A stretch of DNA of 10,492 nt, from NCBI GenBank assembly GCA_948960675.1, contig CARDPF010000098.1:1-10492 (forward strand). Direction: 5' to 3'. Source of the DNA: an uncultured Eisenbergiella sp. (GTDB taxonomy: Bacteria; Bacillota; Clostridia; Lachnospirales; Lachnospiraceae). Made by a program: the position numbers and the translations under genes. Shown in pieces: positions 6,546 to 10,492 of this stretch (the first letter of the stretch is position 1; every line of letters starts with the position of its first letter). The notes below the pieces were generated by a model. It saw nothing but the letters and a program-made list of their open reading frames with translations. It was not told the origin of the DNA and made no database searches.

Positions 6546-8036
6546 TCAATCTTTCCTTTTATACACATCATACGCATCGTTCTGCCAAATCGGCTCGTAT
6601 TCCCACGAAACCCCATCCCATAACAGGCAATGCGCGTAATTTTTATTGACCACCAGCAGCCGGGGCCCGCTGTCATTGATTTCCCGGATGGTCTCCCTCC
6701 AGAACTTGGGATCAATCACCGCCAGAGGCGCCTGGTAAAACAGACGGCATGCAGCCAGCCGGTCCGCCTCCACATACAAATAGCTGTCCACCCCCCAGGC
6801 AAGGATTTCCTCCTCCGGGGTGGTGTTTTGGGCGATCACCTGCACCACTTCCTTTTCCCCGGCCTGCCCGATATTTTGCACATACCCGCCAAAGTTGTGC
6901 GCAAGCTGCGGCAGCCACTGCATATCAGACAAAAAGACGAACGCAAGCCCAAAGGCAAGCAGCGTTCCCACCGCTTTTTCCACCGCATGCTCCCTGCAAA
7001 ATTCCAGCAGCACCCGCACCATGGCAGCGTGCAGCAGGCACAGGGACGGCAGCACCGTCATCCCGTAATGTCCGTATCCCCTGCCGGACATGCAGCACAG
7101 CACAAAGTTTAATAAAACATTTGCCAGACAGACCAAAAGAAACCATTTTTTGGCAAAGGTATCCCTGGTTCTCATACACAGCATGGCAGACGCAGCCGCC
7201 AAAACCCCCGGGATATAGCCCGTTCCAAACAGGTTACACATTTCCGCCAGGATCGCCCGCTTACTCCCTGCAGCCGTATACCGGCCGTTAAACACAATAT
7301 AGCATTCCCAGAAATCTTTCCAAATCCCTTTTACCGTAAAATACAAAAGAAACGGAAGCAGACACAAAACACAACCCAGCAGAAACGCCAAAATATCCCG
7401 CCGCAGTTCCTCCCACTTTTTTTGCCTGCACAAGTCTGCCAGCACCGCCAGAACAAATACCGCAAAGGCCCCGGCCCCGTTGGGACGCAGCATGCATACA
7501 CAGATAAAACAGGCGCCGCAGACGGCCACCTGCTTGGTTTTTACGGTTCCGTCCAGAAAATAGCAGGTAAAATAATACAGGGCGACGGCCAGAAAGAACA
7601 TGGAATATTCTTCCACCAGATTGCCGCCGTCGTAATAGGATAACAGCAGGCGGTAGCTTAACAACACCACTGTCATGCCCAACACCCGGTTTTGCAGCGC
7701 CTTTTTTACGGCCAGATAGGAAAACCCCAGGGTCGCCGCCAGATTTGCAAATTCCAGCAGCCAAATCCCGAAATCCGCATGTATTTTATAGCCGATAAAA
7801 TTAATCAGGTATAACAGCGGCCCCTTGTGGTCGAACATGTCCCGGTAAATCAGTTTTCCTCCCGCAATCCCCCGGGCAATATAGCGAAACACGGAGGAAT
7901 CCACCCCTGAAGTCCCGTGTATCCCCGGAGCCCTTTGGCTGCCTATCAGGAAAGCCGCCGAAAACACGATCACCAGACAGGTAAGCATTCTACCCGTCCG
8001 ATCCGGCCATTTCACCCGCTTCCTTATCTTTCCCAC
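6546..8036 (-). CDS. GT39/PMT-like polytopic glycosyltransferase (GT-C)
   Basis: This 496-residue multi-spanning protein (starting from the GTG at 8036) has the first-loop signature VDSSVFRYIARG (45-56), then LIYRDMFDHKGPLLYLIN (62-79). This pattern is shared by bacterial PMT_2/ArnT-like GT-C enzymes, where the loop Asp is the catalytic residue; D46 is the candidate. About eleven hydrophobic segments follow, then a soluble C-terminal part of some 110 residues (EEEILAWGVDSYLYVEADR onward), probably outside the membrane. Such enzymes take sugar from a polyprenyl-phosphate donor and transfer it to a glycan, lipid or protein acceptor. GGAGG at 8049-8045 stands eight bases before the GTG, making it better than the TTG at 8057, which overlaps the stop of the preceding gene. 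It likely uses a donor made by one of the neighbouring GT2 enzymes (inference). Confidence 0.85.
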   Translation of the reverse strand: MGKIRKRVKWPDRTGRMLTCLVIVFSAAFLIGSQRAPGIHGTSGVDSSVFRYIARGIAGGKLIYRDMFDHKGPLLYLINFIGYKIHADFGIWLLEFANLAATLGFSYLAVKKALQNRVLGMTVVLLSYRLLLSYYDGGNLVEEYSMFFLAVALYYFTCYFLDGTVKTKQVAVCGACFICVCMLRPNGAGAFAVFVLAVLADLCRQKKWEELRRDILAFLLGCVLCLLPFLLYFTVKGIWKDFWECYIVFNGRYTAAGSKRAILAEMCNLFGTGYIPGVLAAASAMLCMRTRDTFAKKWFLLVCLANVLLNFVLCCMSGRGYGHYGMTVLPSLCLLHAAMVRVLLEFCREHAVEKAVGTLLAFGLAFVFLSDMQWLPQLAHNFGGYVQNIGQAGEKEVVQVIAQNTTPEEEILAWGVDSYLYVEADRLAACRLFYQAPLAVIDPKFWRETIREINDSGPRLLVVNKNYAHCLLWDGVSWEYEPIWQNDAYDVYKRKD

Positions 8037-8053
8037 ACTGCCGTCCTCCGTCT

Positions 8054-8764
8054 TCAAATATTTTTGCTCAGCGCATAAAAATCCCGGACCGCCTTTTTCC
8101 CGATCCCAAAAATCTTTTTCAAATTGATGGAATTGACCCCTCCCTGCCTTGGCCTAAAAGTGATGGGCAAGTACCGCACCCGGTAGCCCCTCTTTTCAAA
8201 TGCCACCGCCAAAAACACGTTGGACAAATTAAAATCCTTCGGCACAAGTTCCACCAACTGGGAAAGGGCTTCTGCCCGCATCAGCCGGAACGGTGTATTG
8301 GCATCGGGAATCATGACCTTGAAGGTCAGGGCAATGACAAATTTCAGCACTTTGGTGACAAAAATCCGGGAGATGCCGTCCTGCCTGCGGGTTCTGTGGC
8401 CGATCACCATATCGTATTGGTTCCGCAGTTCCCAAAAAGCCGCAAACTCCCCAGGAACTGTCTGCCGGTCGGAATCGGTCTGGAAAATATAATCCGCCCC
8501 CTGCTGCAGCGCATACCGGTATCCGTACAGCACCGTAGCGCCATGTCCCGCGTTTTGCTTGGTCACAGCCTCCAAGAGGGGATATTCCTTTTTCATCTCC
8601 TGCAAAATCGAAAACGTCCCATCCTTGCTCCCGTCGTCTATGATAACCAGCCGGGATGCCCCGTCTGCACGGTATCGTTCCACAACCGGATACCACTCCC
8701 GCACCACTTCCCTGATATTTTCCTCCTCGTTATAGGCCGGAATGATAATATAAAGTTTCTCCAT
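8054..8764 (-). CDS. Soluble GT2 glycosyltransferase, DPM1-like
   Basis: This 236-residue GT-A domain has no C-terminal membrane helices. IIIPAYNEEENI is at 6-17, IIDDGSKDGT at 41-50, NAGHGATVLYGYRYAL at 71-86 and FQTDSDRQ (94-101) with the TDSD metal motif at 96-99. GHRTRRQDGISR and DANTPFRLM follow in the acceptor half. The pattern fits single-domain dolichol/polyprenyl-phosphate mannose synthase relatives, acting on the cytoplasmic membrane face. The ATG at 8764 is preceded by a purine-rich AAGGGGGAG only a few bases away, a slightly tight but usable site. It starts 27 bases after the SGNH gene stop and ends 17 bases before the GT-C start, an arrangement that often pairs a donor-making GT2 with its GT-C partner. 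Substrate unknown. Confidence 0.9.
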   Translation of the reverse strand: MEKLYIIIPAYNEEENIREVVREWYPVVERYRADGASRLVIIDDGSKDGTFSILQEMKKEYPLLEAVTKQNAGHGATVLYGYRYALQQGADYIFQTDSDRQTVPGEFAAFWELRNQYDMVIGHRTRRQDGISRIFVTKVLKFVIALTFKVMIPDANTPFRLMRAEALSQLVELVPKDFNLSNVFLAVAFEKRGYRVRYLPITFRPRQGGVNSINLKKIFGIGKKAVRDFYALSKNI

Positions 8765-8791
8765 TGCTCCCCCTTCCCGTTTTCCAAACGC

Positions 8792-10117
8792 TTAATCCCA
8801 AGGTGTTCTTTCCTTTTGGATACGTGCCTCCCATTCCTTTGCGCTTCCTGCAAGCCTTGCACACACCCGCATCGTCACCGTCTCCTCAAACCATTTCCCG
8901 TCGATTGTACAGCGGTCCGACGGCCCATAGGGCTGCAAAAGCTCCCACACACCGTCCTGCCCGGCAATCCAGAACGCAAACTCTGCCTTAGCGCCGTCTT
9001 CCTGCAGGCTCTGCGCCAGACAAACCCGGTCCGCGCTGCCCTCCACCGGCTCCGTGTGGAAATCACAGGCCACCACCTCGTGAATCTCTTTTTGCATCTC
9101 CTCCAAAGAACCGTAAAAACGCTCCTCCACAGGCCCCTTTTCACGGCTGGCATTCCAGATTTCACAAAAAATTTCTGTTGTCCGCGCTGCCCCGGTTCCG
9201 CACACATGCTCGTGATCCAGCATCACCGAATCCGGCAGCAGCTTTCTCCGGTCCCGCAAAAGGTTCAAATCAAAGTAAGGAATTTCATGGCTGTCCGCCC
9301 AGTCTGCAATGGTTTCATACCCGTTTTCGTACCCTTTGGTTCCGTATACCAAAGACAGCGTCACCGGCGCGGACACAAAAACCAGTTCGATCCCACGCTC
9401 TTTGCACAAACGTGTAATTTGCTCCAGCCAGTAAAAGGACTCCTGCTCTATGGCGTCCGCTTCCCAGACAGCACTCTGCCCGATTCCGGTCTCCCCGTCC
9501 GCAAAGCTCCCCTGCGTCCAGATATATCCCCGGTCGGCATAATGTTCCCCCTCCCGCACATCAATGCCGTTCCTCGTCTCCTTTGCCAGCTTAAACCGCA
9601 GCGTCTGCGGGATGTCGTCCGCATATCCCCTGTAACGGTAGCTTTTTAAAAGATACGGAAGCTGCTGCCAGGAAAAAACCTTGCGCAAATATTCCAGCTT
9701 CACAGGCCACGACCGGATCCGCTCCCAGACCTCCAGGCCCACCAGCAAAGAAGCGTCCCTCTGTTCCAAAAAATTGGTCTGGGATAGCCCCAGCACCACA
9801 TATTTCACCGGATACCGCCCTGTCAGATCCTTTAAATAGTAATAGCTTCCCAGCAAAGTCTGGGATCCGGTTCCCGCATTGATGGCACAGTGGCTGCCGT
9901 CGTCAAAGGAACGGTCAAAAATTTCCGGAACCAGGGATCGGTAAATCCGGGAATTGCCGATAAACACCACATCCGGCTTGCGTCCCTGCTTTTTTAGATT
10001 TCGCAAATCGCATTCCAAAAAATACCCGTACGTGACCGGCTCCAAGCAAAACTCTGCCGCCAGTTCCATGCACAAAAGGGCGGCAAGCAACAGGACGATC
10101 TTTTTAAAATTGCGCAT
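8792..10117 (-). CDS. Membrane-anchored SGNH/DltD-AlgJ-like protein with C-terminal beta-domain
   Basis: This 441-residue protein opens with a basic-hydrophobic anchor (KKIVLLLAALLCMELAAEF, 5-23), placing the rest outside the membrane. The SGNH-type core begins at VVFIGNSRIYRSL (50-62), with candidate nucleophile S56. AINAGTGSQT follows, and the core ends with LDHEHVCGTGA, where D301 and H304 form the usual DxxH. Such proteins accompany MBOAT acyltransferases and help move acyl groups onto exported polymers, as DltD with DltB or AlgJ/X with AlgI. After the core, residues about 355-430 (AEFAFWIAGQDGVWELLQ and on) look like a beta-sandwich resembling Y_Y_Y or Ig-like domains. This extension is unusual for DltD/AlgJ relatives. 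The ATG at 10117 has GGAGG eight bases upstream and overlaps the MBOAT stop by 14 bases, supporting a functional pair. The acyl group is unknown. Confidence 0.85.
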   Translation of the reverse strand: MRNFKKIVLLLAALLCMELAAEFCLEPVTYGYFLECDLRNLKKQGRKPDVVFIGNSRIYRSLVPEIFDRSFDDGSHCAINAGTGSQTLLGSYYYLKDLTGRYPVKYVVLGLSQTNFLEQRDASLLVGLEVWERIRSWPVKLEYLRKVFSWQQLPYLLKSYRYRGYADDIPQTLRFKLAKETRNGIDVREGEHYADRGYIWTQGSFADGETGIGQSAVWEADAIEQESFYWLEQITRLCKERGIELVFVSAPVTLSLVYGTKGYENGYETIADWADSHEIPYFDLNLLRDRRKLLPDSVMLDHEHVCGTGAARTTEIFCEIWNASREKGPVEERFYGSLEEMQKEIHEVVACDFHTEPVEGSADRVCLAQSLQEDGAKAEFAFWIAGQDGVWELLQPYGPSDRCTIDGKWFEETVTMRVCARLAGSAKEWEARIQKERTPWD

Positions 10118-10492
10118 ACATAAATCCTCCCGTCAAATCTGCGCCCGTATTCCCCAACAAAAGGATTGCGTAAAACAACGCTGCATATCCCAAATACCGT
10201 ATGGGCATGGGAATGGATTGTAAAAGTTCCCCCAGGCTTTGCCCCTTTTCCTTCCGGATATCTGCCACCCACATCAGTGCAAGCCCCACAAACACCACAC
10301 ACAGGGAAAAGCCGCCAAGTCCCGGGAAAAAAGCGGACAGGCCAAAAGACACGGAACCTGCATGCCCCCGAAACAGCGCGGCGGTCAGTCCCAAAGCTGC
10401 TTTGGTAGAGCCCGCGCCGGAAAACATTTCCATATAGCAGAAAATGAGGAACGTACGCCCCATCTGCACCGCCCTCCAGATGCGGTTTTCAT
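10104..10492 (-). CDS. MBOAT-family membrane O-acyltransferase, C-terminal fragment
   Basis: An open frame enters from the right edge (first full codon at 10490) and ends with TAA at 10106-10104, giving about 128 residues. It reads RIWRAVQMGRTFLIFCYMEM, then further membrane segments around SFGLSAFFPGLGGFSLCVVF and IRYLGYAALFYAILLLG. The R-x-(5-6)-TFLIF block followed by a short polar turn and two more helices is the usual end of DltB/AlgI-type MBOAT proteins. The call rests on this pattern plus the overlapping SGNH partner gene. The catalytic His lies upstream and outside the window, so activity cannot be judged. A GTG at 10469 is in frame but is internal, since the frame stays open and homologous-looking before it. 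Another polytopic protein is possible if the missing part differs. Confidence 0.72.
   Translation of the reverse strand, partial: ENRIWRAVQMGRTFLIFCYMEMFSGAGSTKAALGLTAALFRGHAGSVSFGLSAFFPGLGGFSLCVVFVGLALMWVADIRKEKGQSLGELLQSIPMPIRYLGYAALFYAILLLGNTGADLTGGFMYAQF

Noticed and set aside
6536..6715. Upstream extension of the DUF6056-like protein
   Set aside because: It would overlap the GT39-like gene by about 170 bases and has no membrane or family-like sequence; the GTG at 6535 fits operon spacing.
8396..9649. A 417-codon plus-strand open frame across two minus-strand genes
   Set aside because: It is antisense to the GT2 and SGNH genes, which have clear family motifs and ribosome binding sites. 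Its own translation is rich in His, Pro and Arg with no recognisable domain.

Overview
The window looks like a surface-glycan locus from a low-to-mid-GC Clostridia genome, most likely Lachnospiraceae-like. The evidence is strong AGGAGG-type ribosome binding sites, frequent GTG starts, Gram-positive sigma-A-like promoter boxes, and a protein set typical of gut Firmicutes cell-wall polysaccharide regions. I cannot name genus or species. No tRNA, rRNA, CRISPR array, transposase or phage gene is visible.

Right to left, bases 10492 to 2197 hold one tightly packed minus-strand gene train. It runs: C-terminal end of an MBOAT-type O-acyltransferase; an anchored SGNH/DltD-AlgJ-like protein; a soluble GT2 glycosyltransferase; a GT39-like (GT-C) polytopic transferase; a DUF6056-like polytopic protein; a GtrB/CsbB-like GT2 with two C-terminal membrane helices; a YdjC/ChbG-family carbohydrate deacetylase; and a second membrane-anchored GT2. 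Gaps are 42 bases or less and two gene pairs overlap, so it reads as a single operon whose promoter lies right of the window. A GC-rich hairpin at 2156-2178 probably ends it.

Bases 1806-2135 hold a small plus-strand XRE-type repressor-like gene that converges on the operon. Bases 1250-1805 are a 556-base divergent intergenic region. It carries a good promoter for the leftmost gene (minus strand), a weaker promoter for the XRE gene, and between them a striking 54-bp inverted repeat (1472-1525 / 1625-1678). The leftmost gene (minus strand, cut by the window edge) is an FkbH-like HAD-IIIC protein.

Working model (inference): the GT2 enzymes charge polyprenyl phosphate or build a lipid-linked glycan on the cytoplasmic side, and the YdjC protein may deacetylate an N-acetylhexosamine on such a carrier. 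The two polytopic proteins would transfer sugars to the polymer outside the membrane, and the MBOAT/SGNH pair would O-acylate it. FkbH proteins elsewhere load three-carbon glyceryl units onto carrier proteins, so this one might supply the acyl-type decoration. The combination resembles known parts (Francisella FlmF2/NaxD/FlmK, Bacillus CsbB/YfhO, DltB/DltD), but I do not recognise this exact Gram-positive arrangement as a named system. The intergenic palindrome is the most unusual nucleotide-level feature.
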